DNA of 64,000 nucleotides. Source: Pseudonocardia ammonioxydans. GTDB taxonomy: Bacteria > Actinomycetota > Actinomycetes > Mycobacteriales > Pseudonocardiaceae. A program made the translations under genes and the position numbers. Each line of letters starts with the position of its first letter. Position 1 is the first letter of the stretch. Below, in pieces: positions 35,387-43,779 of this stretch. The DNA lies in the NCBI RefSeq assembly GCF_900115005.1, contig NZ_FOUY01000027.1, forward strand, positions 37,341 to 101,340. The letters run 5' to 3'. The notes under the pieces are model-generated. The model was not told the origin of the DNA and searched no databases. It saw only the letters and a program-made list of their open reading frames with translations.

Positions 35387-36525
35387 GCGCCGTGCGTGCC
35401 CTGCTCACCGTGCGGGTCCTGGTCACCGTGCTCGCCGTGGTCACCGCGCTGCTCGTCGCGGCTCCCACCGCCGCCGGGGCCGCCCCGGATCCATCCGGTG
35501 TGGACCCGGCCGCGGTGCCCGACGCGGCCCGGCCACACCTTGCGCTGGTCACCGAGCTCACCGCGGACGGCTGCCCGGAGCTGCCGCCCGCCTGGGTCGT
35601 CGCCCAGATCCAGGCCGAGTCGGGCTGGGACCCTCGGCTGCGGACCGGCGCCGCGGCCGGCCTGCTGCAGGTCTCCGAGCGGACCTGGGTCGCGGCCGGC
35701 GGTGCCCCGTGGCCGGATCCCGCGCTGACCGATCCGGCCGCGCACCTGCGGGTCGTCGTGCCGTGGCTGTGTTCGACCCTGCGCGCCGCTGCCGGCTACC
35801 TGGCGACGACGCCGAAGGCCGTCCCGGTGCTCGACGCGATGCTCGTCTGTCACCTCGCCGGCTGCCGCCGGGTGACCGGCTCCGCCTCCGGGGTGCCCGG
35901 GCCCGGGGAGGCCGGCTGCACGCAGGCCTGTGCGGCAGCGGTGCGGCGCTACCTCGACGCGGTGCACGACCTCGTCGGCAGCTACGCGCCCGACGCGCCC
36001 CCGGCCGACGACCGGAACCGCGCCCCCGCTCCCGCACCCGCCGCGACACCGGCCGACCCGGCGGCGGCACCCGCACCGGCCTGGACCGGCGGGCCGACGG
36101 CGTGCGACCGCCCCGACCCCGTCCGGTCCGGCGGCTGCCTCACCGGCGCCACCGCGCACGGCCTCGCCGCGGCGCAGCAGGTCTTCGACCCCGTCCTCGA
36201 CAGCGTCGGCTGCTGGGACGAGCACGCCCAGAACCCGCGCTCGGACCATCCGAAGGGACGCGCATGCGATCTGTTCACCGGCCCGGCGGGCCGCTTCGCC
36301 GACGGCGCGGACCTCGACGAGGGCTGGCGGGTCGCCCGCTGGTTCGCCGCCAACGCCGACGCGCTCTCGGTGCGCTACCTGATCTGGCAGGGCCGCTACT
36401 GGGATCCCTCGGTCCGCGACGACGGCACCGGCTGGGGCCGGCGCTACACCGGCGGCGGGGTCTACGACACCTCCGACCCGACCGGCGGGCACTACGACCA
36501 CGTGCACGTCAGCTTCGCGGAATGA
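35383..36525 (+). CDS. Secreted lytic transglycosylase with C-terminal M15-like peptidase domain
   Basis: 380 residues. A signal peptide ('VRVLVTVLAVVTALLVAAPTAAGA') is followed by an SLT-like domain with catalytic Glu in 'AQIQAESGWDPRLRTGAAAGLLQV'. After a Pro/Ala linker (about 215-245) comes a domain with 'SDHPKGRACDLF' and C-terminal 'HYDHVHVSF', the His/Asp/His pattern of M15-like murein peptidases. A dual peptidoglycan-cutting enzyme is inferred. GTG 35383 is chosen because GTGA overlaps the previous stop. Two GH16 genes lie downstream. Confidence 0.82.
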   Translation: MSAVRALLTVRVLVTVLAVVTALLVAAPTAAGAAPDPSGVDPAAVPDAARPHLALVTELTADGCPELPPAWVVAQIQAESGWDPRLRTGAAAGLLQVSERTWVAAGGAPWPDPALTDPAAHLRVVVPWLCSTLRAAAGYLATTPKAVPVLDAMLVCHLAGCRRVTGSASGVPGPGEAGCTQACAAAVRRYLDAVHDLVGSYAPDAPPADDRNRAPAPAPAATPADPAAAPAPAWTGGPTACDRPDPVRSGGCLTGATAHGLAAAQQVFDPVLDSVGCWDEHAQNPRSDHPKGRACDLFTGPAGRFADGADLDEGWRVARWFAANADALSVRYLIWQGRYWDPSVRDDGTGWGRRYTGGGVYDTSDPTGGHYDHVHVSFAE

Positions 36526-36529
36526 CGCC

Positions 36530-37114
36530 GTGAACCGCGGCGCGCTGCCCGGCCGCGGCCCGGTACTGCTGGTCCTCGCCGCCGTCCTGGTCGCTCCGCT
36601 CGCGCTGCTGCTGCCCGGCTCCCGCCCGGAGCCGCCCGCGCCCGCCGTGCTGACCTCGGCCGACCGGGCCGCGATCGGCGAGCCGGGACCTGCGCGGGGC
36701 CCCGACCCGGCACCACCACGGGCCGTCCCCGCGGCACCGGCCGCGGTCGCCCGGGCCTACCTGCGGGCGGCCCACGCGGCCGGGCCGGACGACGCCGGGC
36801 GCACCCGCCGCGACGCCGTCCCCTTCGCCGAGCCGGGCAGCCCGGCCGCCGTCGGCGCACCGGTGCTCGACCCGCCACGGCCCGGGGAGCGCCGGCTCGC
36901 CGAGGTCGGCGAGCCGGCACCGGCGGGCCACGACCCGGTCCGCGGGCGCGCGGCGTTCGTGGCCGAGATCCGCACGAGCACCGCGGCACCGGGCGCCGTG
37001 CCGCGCGTCGAACGGTGGCGCACCCGGGTGGTGCTGCACCGCGGCCCGGACGGTGACTGGCTGGTCCACACCGATACCGCGATCACCCCGGACACGCCCG
37101 ACGTGGACGACTGA
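36530..37114 (+). CDS. Membrane-anchored protein with NTF2/TcpC-like domain
   Basis: 194 residues. An N-terminal helix ('GPVLLVLAAVLVAPLALLL') is followed by an extracytoplasmic region that opens with 'APAAVARAYLRAAHAAGPDDAGRTRR' and ends in strands ('WRTRVVLHRGPDGDWLVHTD'). This resembles VirB8/TcpC-like or Mce-associated NTF2 folds. Starts at GTG 36530, four bases after the previous stop. Its partner is probably the SLT protein or the 467-residue protein of the same operon. Confidence 0.6.
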   Translation: MNRGALPGRGPVLLVLAAVLVAPLALLLPGSRPEPPAPAVLTSADRAAIGEPGPARGPDPAPPRAVPAAPAAVARAYLRAAHAAGPDDAGRTRRDAVPFAEPGSPAAVGAPVLDPPRPGERRLAEVGEPAPAGHDPVRGRAAFVAEIRTSTAAPGAVPRVERWRTRVVLHRGPDGDWLVHTDTAITPDTPDVDD

Positions 37115-37131
37115 CCTTCGAGGAGCGGGCG

Positions 37132-38118
37132 ATGAGCGCCGACGAGCTGGAAGAACTGATCCGCAGGCTGGTGGCCCAGGGGGTGACGGTGCTGCTGTTC
37201 GTGCTCGGGCCGGCCGGGGAGCCGGTGGCGGTGGCGCCGGGTCCGGGCGCGGCGTCCCCGCCGGCCACCGGGCAGGACGACCGGCAGCGGGACCGGCCGT
37301 CCCTCGATCTCGACCGTGATCCTCCGGTCTCACCCGACGAGCCCGTGGCACCCGACGACGACAGCCCCGCCACCCCCACCACCCCCGCCGACCCGGTCGG
37401 GTCCCCCGGCCCGGCACCATCGGAGGACGGCACCACCTCGGGAGGAGGGGACGTGACGATCGAGGGCACCACCGCCGCCGCGACCCAGGGCTGGGGCGAG
37501 CCCGTCCGCACCGACGACTTCACCGACGGCACATCCGGGTGGAGCATCTACGACGGCCCCGGCCACGCCGGCAACGGCCGCCGCACACCCGACGCGGTGA
37601 GCGTGCGCGACGGCGTACTCACGATCACCGGTGACAGCGCGGGCAACACCGCCGGGATGGCCTGGACCGCCGGCAGCCGGCAGTACGGCCGCTGGGAGGG
37701 CCGGGTGCGGGCCCCGGCCTCCGACCCGTCGTACAACGCGTTACTGCTGCTCTGGCCGACCGCGGAGAACTTCCCGGAGGGCGGCGAGATCGACTTCATG
37801 GAGATGATGGACCCGTCCCGGCAGACGACCAACATCTTCGTCCACTACGGGGCGGACAACTCCCAGATCGACGGCTCGGTCGACATCGACGGCACCGGCT
37901 GGCACAACTGGGCCGTCGAGTGGACCCCGGAACGGATCACCGCCTACGTCGACGGGGAGCCGTGGTTCGAGACGACCGACCCGACGGTCCAGCCGCCGGG
38001 CCCGATGCACCTGTGCATCCAGCTCGACTGGTTCCCGAAGGGCGGATCGGTGCAGGAGTCGACGATGCAGGTCGACTGGGTCCGCCAGTACGCACTCGAC
38101 GGCGCGAACCCGGGCTGA
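37132..38118 (+). CDS. GH16 family glycoside hydrolase, intact catalytic motif
   Basis: 328 residues. The N-terminal 110 hold a short hydrophobic segment ('VTVLLFVLG') and a Pro/Asp/Thr-rich linker, not a clear signal peptide. The GH16 jelly-roll (about 120-325) has the catalytic ExDxxE motif in 'GGEIDFMEMM', plus 'WHNWAVEWTPERITAYVDGEPW' and 'PMHLCIQLDW'. GH16 enzymes cut beta-1,3(4)-glucans, agars or related polymers; the substrate cannot be fixed here. It lies 17 bp after the previous gene and is probably in the same operon. Confidence 0.88.
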   Translation: MSADELEELIRRLVAQGVTVLLFVLGPAGEPVAVAPGPGAASPPATGQDDRQRDRPSLDLDRDPPVSPDEPVAPDDDSPATPTTPADPVGSPGPAPSEDGTTSGGGDVTIEGTTAAATQGWGEPVRTDDFTDGTSGWSIYDGPGHAGNGRRTPDAVSVRDGVLTITGDSAGNTAGMAWTAGSRQYGRWEGRVRAPASDPSYNALLLLWPTAENFPEGGEIDFMEMMDPSRQTTNIFVHYGADNSQIDGSVDIDGTGWHNWAVEWTPERITAYVDGEPWFETTDPTVQPPGPMHLCIQLDWFPKGGSVQESTMQVDWVRQYALDGANPG

Positions 38119-38201
38119 GACCGGACCCGGGGTTTCTCAGCGCCACCACAGGCGTCCCCTCCTAGCGTGTCGCCCGTCCACGATCAGCGAGGAGGACGGG
38201 C

Positions 38202-39155
38202 GTGCAGCAGCAGGCTCCGGGGCGGGCACGGCATCGGGCCCCCGAGGACGTGCAGGACCCGGAGGCGCCGCAGCGGCGGCGCTGGCCGACGCTGCTGGGG
38301 GCCGCGCTCGCCGTCGGCGCACTGGCGGGGATGGTCGCCGTGGCCGCGAACCTCGACCTGCTCGGCGGCGGCTCGGAGCGGACCGGCTCCCCGCCGCCGC
38401 AGCCGAGCGCCGCACCGCCGGCGCCCGCGCCGGGCGGGATGCACGACCAGGAGCGGCCCGACCAGGTCGGCGCGCTGGACCCGGCGTCGCGTTCGGATTC
38501 CGAGGCCGCCGTCCGCAACGGCTGGCAGCTGGTCGCGGGCGACGAGTTCGACGGCGCCGCGCTCGACCCTGCCCGGTGGGCCCCGTACACCGGGGAGACC
38601 ACCGGGGGCAACGGCAGGCACCGGGCGGAGAACATCTCGCTGCGCGACGGCCGGCTGGTCCTCACCAGCCGGGGACGGGAGTCGGCAGGCCTGCACTGGA
38701 AGGGCGGCATGCAGTACGGCCGCTGGGAGATCCGGGCCAAGACCGCCCCGGGGACCGGCTACGGCGACGTCGCGCTGCTCTGGCCGGTGGCCGAGGACTG
38801 GCCCGAGGGCGGCGAACTCAACTTCATGGAGATCCCGAAGGGCGACCGTGCCGAGACGCACACGATCGTCCACTACGGCGAGGACAACAGCCAGGTCGGC
38901 AAGTCGATCCGTGGCGACTTCACGCAGTGGCACAACTACGCCGTCGAGTGGCTGCCGGACCGGGTCGTGTTCTACATCGACGGCCAGGAGGTCTTCCGGA
39001 CCACCGACCCGGAGCACATCCCGCCGCGTCCGATGCACCTGGCGATGCAGCAGGACATCGGCCCGTACGGCAAGGACTGGATCCCGCCGCTCGACGAGAC
39101 CTCGCCCGACACCCTGGACTTCCAGGTCGACTGGGTGCGGATCTACGCACCCTGA
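38202..39155 (+). CDS. GH16 family protein with altered catalytic motif (ELNFME)
   Basis: 317 residues. An N-terminal transmembrane/signal-anchor ('LGAALAVGALAGMVAVAANL') and Pro-rich linker precede a GH16 domain (about 110-315). The motif reads GGELNFMEIP: both catalytic Glu positions are kept, but the middle Asp of ExDxxE is Asn. Other blocks match the neighbouring GH16 protein ('WHNYAVEWLPDRVVFYIDGQEV', 'RPMHLAMQQD'), indicating a diverged tandem duplication. Starts at GTG 38202 behind GAGGA. Weakened catalysis or carbohydrate binding is possible. Confidence 0.86.
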   Translation: MQQQAPGRARHRAPEDVQDPEAPQRRRWPTLLGAALAVGALAGMVAVAANLDLLGGGSERTGSPPPQPSAAPPAPAPGGMHDQERPDQVGALDPASRSDSEAAVRNGWQLVAGDEFDGAALDPARWAPYTGETTGGNGRHRAENISLRDGRLVLTSRGRESAGLHWKGGMQYGRWEIRAKTAPGTGYGDVALLWPVAEDWPEGGELNFMEIPKGDRAETHTIVHYGEDNSQVGKSIRGDFTQWHNYAVEWLPDRVVFYIDGQEVFRTTDPEHIPPRPMHLAMQQDIGPYGKDWIPPLDETSPDTLDFQVDWVRIYAP

Positions 39156-39211
39156 TCGGGCGGAGAGCGCCGTGCCGCTCGGCGGCGGGACGGTGTGACT
39201 GGGGAAAGAGA

Positions 39212-39245
39212 ACGGCCCCGGCTCCTGGTGAGGAGCCGGGGCCGT
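39212..39245. terminator. Hairpin terminator after the GH16 pair
   Basis: Perfect 15-bp arms (ACGGCCCCGGCTCCT / AGGAGCCGGGGCCGT) with loop GGTG, 57 bp after the second GH16 gene. Confidence 0.85.
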
Positions 39246-39296
39246 CCCCTGTCCCGAACTGACGCGCCGCTCCCACCACGAAGCGACACGTGAAAG

Positions 39297-39315
39297 TTAG
39301 CTCAGGCTTGCCTTA
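39297..39315. promoter_or_regulatory. Orphan IdeR/DmdR-type iron box
   Basis: TTAGCTCAGGCTTGCCTTA: its reverse complement matches the actinobacterial iron box TWAGGTWAGSCTWACCTWA at 16 of 19 positions. It lies between the GH16 terminator and the 3' end of the convergent NCS2 permease gene, so no gene start is within reach on either strand. Established knowledge: IdeR-Fe(II) represses siderophore and uptake genes from such sites. Here it may be a relic or control an unseen RNA. Confidence 0.55.
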
Positions 39316-39341
39316 CTACGCAAGAGGTGACCCTGATCGGG

Positions 39342-40775
39342 TCATCCGAGCAGCTCCCGAAGCGGGCCCACGCCGAAGTACGCCACGAACAGCACCGCGA
39401 CCACCCACATCAGCGGGTGCACCTGCCGCGCCCGCCCGGTCGTCGAGGCGAGCACCACGTAGCTGATGAAGCCGGCGCCGATCCCGTTCGCGATCGAGTA
39501 GGTGAACGGCATGACGGTCACCGTGAGGAACACCGGGATGACCGTCTGCAGCTCGTCGATCCGAATGGAGGTGATCTGCCGGAACATCAGCGCGCCCACG
39601 ACGACCAGCGCCGGGGCGGCCGCCTCGACCGGCACGATCGCGTACAGCGGCGTGAAGAACATGGCCAGCAGGAACAGTGTGCCGGTCAGCACGTTCGCCA
39701 GGCCGGTCCGGGCACCCTCGGCGATCCCCGCGGCGGACTCGACGAACAGCGTGTTCGACGACGCCGAGCCCGCCCCGCCCGCGACCGCGCCGGCCCCCTC
39801 GACGACCAGCGCCTTCCCGACGTTCGGGAGCTTGCCCTCGGAGTCGGTCAGCCCGGCCTGCTTGCCGAGCCCGGTCAGCGTGCCCATGGCGTCGAAGAAG
39901 TTCGCGAGCACCAGCGTGAAGATCAGCAGGACGACGGTGATCAGGTCCAGCCGGGTGAAGGCGCCTAGCGAGACCTGGCCGACCAGCGAGAGGTCCGGCA
40001 GGCCGACGATCTGGTCGGGCAGCGTCGGGACGGCGAGCGACCAGCCCTTCGGGTTGTCCGGCCCGGACGACCCGACCTGCGCGAACGCCTCGATGATGAT
40101 CGCGATGATCGTGTTGATCACGACGCCGATCAGGATCCCGGCGCGCACCCCGCGCGCCACGAGCACGCCGACGATCAGCAGCCCGAGTACGAACACGAAC
40201 GTCGGCCAGGACGCGATGGACCCGTCGATGCCCAGCCCGACCGGCACGGTCGTGTTGGCCGCGTCCGGCAGCCGGCGCACGAACCCGGAGTCGACCAGCC
40301 CGATCAGCGCGATGAACGCCCCGATGCCGACCGCGATCGCCGTCTTCAGCTCCGCGGGTACGGCGTTGAACACCGCCGTCCGGAAGCCCGTCACGGCCAG
40401 GACGACGATGATGATGCCGTCGATGACCACCAGGCCCATCGCCTCGGGCCAGGTCATCATCGGCGCGATGGTCACCGCGAGCAGCGTGTTGATCCCGAGG
40501 CCGGTGGCGATCGCGAAGGGGTAGTTCGCGAGGATGCCGAAGAGGATCGTCATCACGCCCGCGACCAGGGCGGTCACGGCGGCGACCTGGGCGACCGGCA
40601 GGATGCCGCCGAGCGCGTCCGTCTTCGCCGACGGGTCGGTCGCGGTGACGCTGCCGAGGATCAGCGGGTTCAGGACGATGATGTAGGCCATCGCCATGAA
40701 GGTGACGAGGCCTCCCCGCAGCTCCCGCGGGATGGTGGAGCCGCGCTCGGAGACGCGGAAGTAGCGCTCGATCAC
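39342..40775 (-). CDS. NCS2 family purine permease (AzgA/PbuG-like)
   Basis: A 477-residue transporter for guanine, hypoxanthine or adenine, coupled to H+. AzgA-branch marks are 'STIPRELRGGLVTFMAMAYIIVLNPLIL' at the N-terminus, 'LGINTLLAV', 'NFFDAMGTLTGLGKQAGLTD' and 'SSNTLFVESAAGIAEGARTGLANV'. Twelve to fourteen helices at normal length. Starts at GTG 40775. Monocistronic; the only nearby regulatory-looking site is the iron box beyond its 3' end. Confidence 0.92.
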   Translation of the reverse strand: MIERYFRVSERGSTIPRELRGGLVTFMAMAYIIVLNPLILGSVTATDPSAKTDALGGILPVAQVAAVTALVAGVMTILFGILANYPFAIATGLGINTLLAVTIAPMMTWPEAMGLVVIDGIIIVVLAVTGFRTAVFNAVPAELKTAIAVGIGAFIALIGLVDSGFVRRLPDAANTTVPVGLGIDGSIASWPTFVFVLGLLIVGVLVARGVRAGILIGVVINTIIAIIIEAFAQVGSSGPDNPKGWSLAVPTLPDQIVGLPDLSLVGQVSLGAFTRLDLITVVLLIFTLVLANFFDAMGTLTGLGKQAGLTDSEGKLPNVGKALVVEGAGAVAGGAGSASSNTLFVESAAGIAEGARTGLANVLTGTLFLLAMFFTPLYAIVPVEAAAPALVVVGALMFRQITSIRIDELQTVIPVFLTVTVMPFTYSIANGIGAGFISYVVLASTTGRARQVHPLMWVVAVLFVAYFGVGPLRELLG

Positions 40776-40837
40776 GGCGACACCCTAGTCGTGGTGCAAC
40801 GACGGGCTCGTGCCGCGTACACCGATAGGGTGGAGCC

Positions 40838-41143
40838 GTGACGGCACCCGGACCCCCGCCCGGAGCCCCCTCCGGGCCGCACGGCCCCCCTGCGCCGCCG
40901 CCGCTCCCGCCGCGCCTCTACGAGACACCGCCGGTGCTCCTCGCCGGGCTGGCGGCGTGGGTGGTCGTGGGGGTGGTCGCGTTCCTGGTCCCGGTGCTCG
41001 CCGGGAGCGCACCGGGTGAGCTGTTCTGGACCTGTGTCGCCGGGGTCGGGGTCGGGTTGCTGGGTGTCGCGGTCTTCCTCGTCCAGCGGGCCGCGGCCCG
41101 CCGCGGCGACCGGTCGGCGCAGCGGGGTGTGGAGCCCCGGTGA
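40838..41143 (+). CDS. DUF2530 family small membrane protein
   Basis: 101 residues. A Pro-rich N-terminus ('PPAPPPLPPRLYETPPVLLAG') is followed by two helices ('AAWVVVGVVAFLVPVLAG' and 'VAGVGVGLLGVAVFLVQRAAARR'). The LYETPPVLLAG entry matches the actinobacterial DUF2530 family, of unknown function. Starts at GTG 40838. Divergent from the purine permease gene. Confidence 0.7.
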   Translation: MTAPGPPPGAPSGPHGPPAPPPLPPRLYETPPVLLAGLAAWVVVGVVAFLVPVLAGSAPGELFWTCVAGVGVGLLGVAVFLVQRAAARRGDRSAQRGVEPR

Positions 41144-41211
41144 CGCCCGCCGGTGACGCCCCGAGCAGGCCCGGACCGTCCGGAGCCGGCCACGGCCTAC
41201 AGTCGGTGACC

Positions 41212-41955
41212 ATGACCGCCGCGAACGACCGTCCGACCGCCGTCGTCACCGGCGCCTCCTCCGGGATCGGCGCCGCCACCGCCCGGCAGCTGGGCGCTGC
41301 CGGGTTCCACGTCGTCCTCGGCGCCCGCCGGGTGGACCGCTGCACGGAGATCGCCGAGGAGATCGGCGGCACCGCGCTGCCGCTCGACGTGACCGACGCC
41401 GACTCGGTGCGCGCGTTCGACGAGGCCGTGCCGCAGGCGAAGCTGCTGGTCAACAACGCCGGCGGCGCCAAGGGCCTGGAGCCGGTCGCGGAGGCCGACG
41501 AGGACTCCTGGCGCTGGATGTGGGAGACGAACGTCCTCGGCACCCTGCGCCTGACCAAGGCGTTCCTGCCGAAGCTGGAGGCCTCCGGCGACGGGCACGT
41601 CGTCACCGTCACCTCGATCGCCGCGCTCGACTTCTACGACAACGGCGCCGGCTACACCGGGGCCAAGCACGCCCAGGCGATGCTGCACCGCACGCTGCGC
41701 GGGGAGCTGCTGGGCCGGCCGATCCGGATCACCGAGATATGCCCGGGCATGGTGGAGACCGAGTTCTCCGAGGTCCGGTTCGACGGCGACGCCGAGCGCG
41801 CGGCGAAGGTCTACGAGGGGCTGACGCCGCTGAGCGCCGACGACGTGGCGGACACCATCGTCTTCGCCGCCACCCGGCCCCCGCACGTCAACCTCGACCA
41901 GATCGTGCTGAAGCCGCGCGACCAGGCGTCGGGCTCCCGGCGGCACCGCCGGTAG
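41212..41955 (+). CDS. Short-chain dehydrogenase/reductase
   Basis: A 247-residue classical SDR. The cofactor motif is TGASSGIG, followed by 'GARRVDR' which suggests NADP preference, then NNAGG. The catalytic Ser is in 'VTSIAALDFYDNGAGYTGAKHAQ', which also carries YxxxK. It resembles YdfG-like oxidoreductases acting on 3-hydroxy acids or serine. Start ATG 41212 is the first Met before the Rossmann fold. Substrate unknown. Confidence 0.92.
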   Translation: MTAANDRPTAVVTGASSGIGAATARQLGAAGFHVVLGARRVDRCTEIAEEIGGTALPLDVTDADSVRAFDEAVPQAKLLVNNAGGAKGLEPVAEADEDSWRWMWETNVLGTLRLTKAFLPKLEASGDGHVVTVTSIAALDFYDNGAGYTGAKHAQAMLHRTLRGELLGRPIRITEICPGMVETEFSEVRFDGDAERAAKVYEGLTPLSADDVADTIVFAATRPPHVNLDQIVLKPRDQASGSRRHRR

Positions 41956-41969
41956 GCCGTAGCCGGCCT

Positions 41970-42164
41970 CTACAGGGTCTCCTCGGAGCGGCGGCGCTCC
42001 TCGGCGTCGTCGGCCGGTTCCCGGCCGTCCAGCGCGCCGGCGATCCGCTGCTCGGACTCGAGCAGGATCTCCTCCGCGTCGGGGTCGGTACCGCGCTCCT
42101 CCGGCAGCGGGGTACGGCTCCGGGCGCGGTCGGCGGGCACGTCGGGGTTCTGCGGACCGGTCAT
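41970..42164 (-). CDS. Small acidic hypothetical protein (64 aa)
   Basis: The reverse-strand ORF from ATG 42164 encodes a charged, Asp/Glu/Arg-rich peptide ('DPDAEEILLESEQRIAGALDGREPADDAEERRRSEETL') with no Cys or hydrophobic helix, and likely helical. It lies 44 bp downstream of murB on the same strand. Similar short proteins accompany murB in some actinobacteria, but I do not recognise a function. Confidence 0.5.
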   Translation of the reverse strand: MTGPQNPDVPADRARSRTPLPEERGTDPDAEEILLESEQRIAGALDGREPADDAEERRRSEETL

Positions 42165-42208
42165 GCCGCCGGGTACCCACTCGCCGGGGCGCCCACGCGG
42201 GCCCCGGG

Positions 42209-43258
42209 TCAGAGCGCGCAGTGCACCAGCACGGGTTCGGGACGCAGCACGACCCCGAAGCGGTCCGTGACGCCGTCGCGCACCTCCCGGGCCAGCGCCA
42301 GCAGGTCCGCGGTCGTCCCGCCCCCGCGGTGGGTCAGCGCCAGCACGTGCCGGGTGGACAGCGACACCCGCCCGCCCGGACCGGCGTGCCCGCGGGTGAA
42401 GCCGGCGTTCTGGATCAGCCCGGCCGCCGACAGCTTGACCAGACCCTCGCCGGCCGGCCAGGCGGCCAGACCGTCGATCACCGGCGCCTCGCCGACCGGC
42501 AGGATCGGGTTGGTGAAGAACGACCCGGCCGACCAGGTGTCGTGGTCGGCCGCGTCGAGCACCATGCCCTTGCCCCGGCGCAGGCCGAGCACGGCCTCCC
42601 GCGCCGCCGCCGGGTCCACCCGCGACTCGGGGGCGACGCCGAGGGTGCGGGCCAGCTCGGCGTAGCGGATCGGCGCGGAGCGGCCGTCGGCGGACAGCGC
42701 GAAGCGCACGCGCAGCACGATGGCGTCGTCGTTGCCCTTGAGAACGCTGGTCCGGTAGGCCAGCCCCAGCTCGGAGGCGGGCACGTGCTCCCGGACGGTC
42801 CGGCTGCGCCGGTCGTAGAGGTCGACGTCGACGAGCAGGTCGGCGACCTCGACCCCGTAGGCGCCGACGTTCTGCACCGGCGTCGCGCCGGTGCGCCCGG
42901 GGATCCCGGACAGGCACTCCAGCCCGCCGAGGCCGTCCGCGACGGTCGCGGCGACGACGTCGTCCCAGTCCTCACCGGCCTCGACGGTCACCACCACGGT
43001 GTCCCCGTCGCGCTCGTGGGCCATCCCCCGCCCGGCGAGCAGGACGGCGGTGCCGTCGAACCCCTCGTCCGCGACGACCAGGTTGGACCCCCCGCCGACC
43101 AGCAGCACCGGCTCCCCGGCGGCATCGGCCGATCCCACGGCGTCGGCCACCTCCCGCGCGCCCTCGGCACGCACGACCCGGGTCGCCGGCCCACCCAGCC
43201 GCAGGGTCGTGTGGGCGCTCAGCCGGGAGTCGGTGGTGGTCGTCGCCGCCGCATGCAC
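42209..43258 (-). CDS. murB: UDP-N-acetylmuramate dehydrogenase (type I-like)
   Basis: A 349-residue FAD enzyme that reduces UDP-GlcNAc-enolpyruvate to UDP-MurNAc with NADPH in peptidoglycan synthesis. FAD-binding 'VLLVGGGSNLVVADEGFDG', 'CLSGIPGRTGATPVQNVGAYGVEV', 'LGLAYRTSVLKG', the proton-donor Ser in 'SAGSFFTNPIL', and the late Glu in 'VLRPEPVLVHC' are all visible. Starts at GTG 43258; divergent from the DUF2505 gene. Confidence 0.95.
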   Translation of the reverse strand: MHAAATTTTDSRLSAHTTLRLGGPATRVVRAEGAREVADAVGSADAAGEPVLLVGGGSNLVVADEGFDGTAVLLAGRGMAHERDGDTVVVTVEAGEDWDDVVAATVADGLGGLECLSGIPGRTGATPVQNVGAYGVEVADLLVDVDLYDRRSRTVREHVPASELGLAYRTSVLKGNDDAIVLRVRFALSADGRSAPIRYAELARTLGVAPESRVDPAAAREAVLGLRRGKGMVLDAADHDTWSAGSFFTNPILPVGEAPVIDGLAAWPAGEGLVKLSAAGLIQNAGFTRGHAGPGGRVSLSTRHVLALTHRGGGTTADLLALAREVRDGVTDRFGVVLRPEPVLVHCAL

Positions 43259-43281
43259 ACCCGCAACGGTAACCTGCGCGC

Positions 43282-43779
43282 ATGCCGCGCTCGCTCGACT
43301 ACCGCGCCACCTCCCCGCACCCCGCCGAGAAGGTGTACGCGGCGATGGTGGACCGCGAGCTGCTCGAGAAGCAGCTGCACCACCTGGGGGGTCCCGGCGC
43401 CGGCATCACCGCGTACGAGACCACCGGCGACGGGGTGCGGTACACGTTGCGGCACGGGATCCCGGCCGATCACCTGCCGTCGGTGGTGACCTCGTTCGTG
43501 CCGGGCGGCGATCTGAAGATCGACCGCACCGAGCAGTGGCGGCCCGGCGGCCCCGGTGTCTACGACGGCACCGGATCGGTGCAGGTCGTGGGCACGCCGG
43601 CGACGGCGCGGTCGGTGATGCGGATCGCCGACGTCGAGGGCGGCTCCGAGGTGCGGATCCGGGCCGAGGTCACGGTGAAGGTGCCGCTCGTCGGGAAGAA
43701 GATCGAGGACGCGGTCGCCGGTCAGATCGAGCAGCTGCTCGAGGCCGAGACCCAATTCACCCTGAGCCGGATCGCATGA
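43282..43779 (+). CDS. DUF2505 family protein (START/SRPBCC-like)
   Basis: 165 residues, full-length for the actinobacterial DUF2505 family. It begins 'SLDYRATSPHPAEKVYAAMVDRELLEKQL' and ends with the amphipathic helix 'GKKIEDAVAGQIEQLLEAE', a helix-grip (polyketide-cyclase-like) fold expected to bind a hydrophobic ligand. Starts at ATG 43282. Its TGA overlaps the purU ATG (ATGA), giving a conserved-looking coupled pair. Biochemical role unknown. Confidence 0.85.
   Translation: MPRSLDYRATSPHPAEKVYAAMVDRELLEKQLHHLGGPGAGITAYETTGDGVRYTLRHGIPADHLPSVVTSFVPGGDLKIDRTEQWRPGGPGVYDGTGSVQVVGTPATARSVMRIADVEGGSEVRIRAEVTVKVPLVGKKIEDAVAGQIEQLLEAETQFTLSRIA

Noticed and set aside
39327..39968. ORF starting just after the iron box, antisense to the purine permease
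   Set aside because: Arg/His/Asp-rich shadow of the permease codons. Tempting because of the iron box, but it has no homology-like features.
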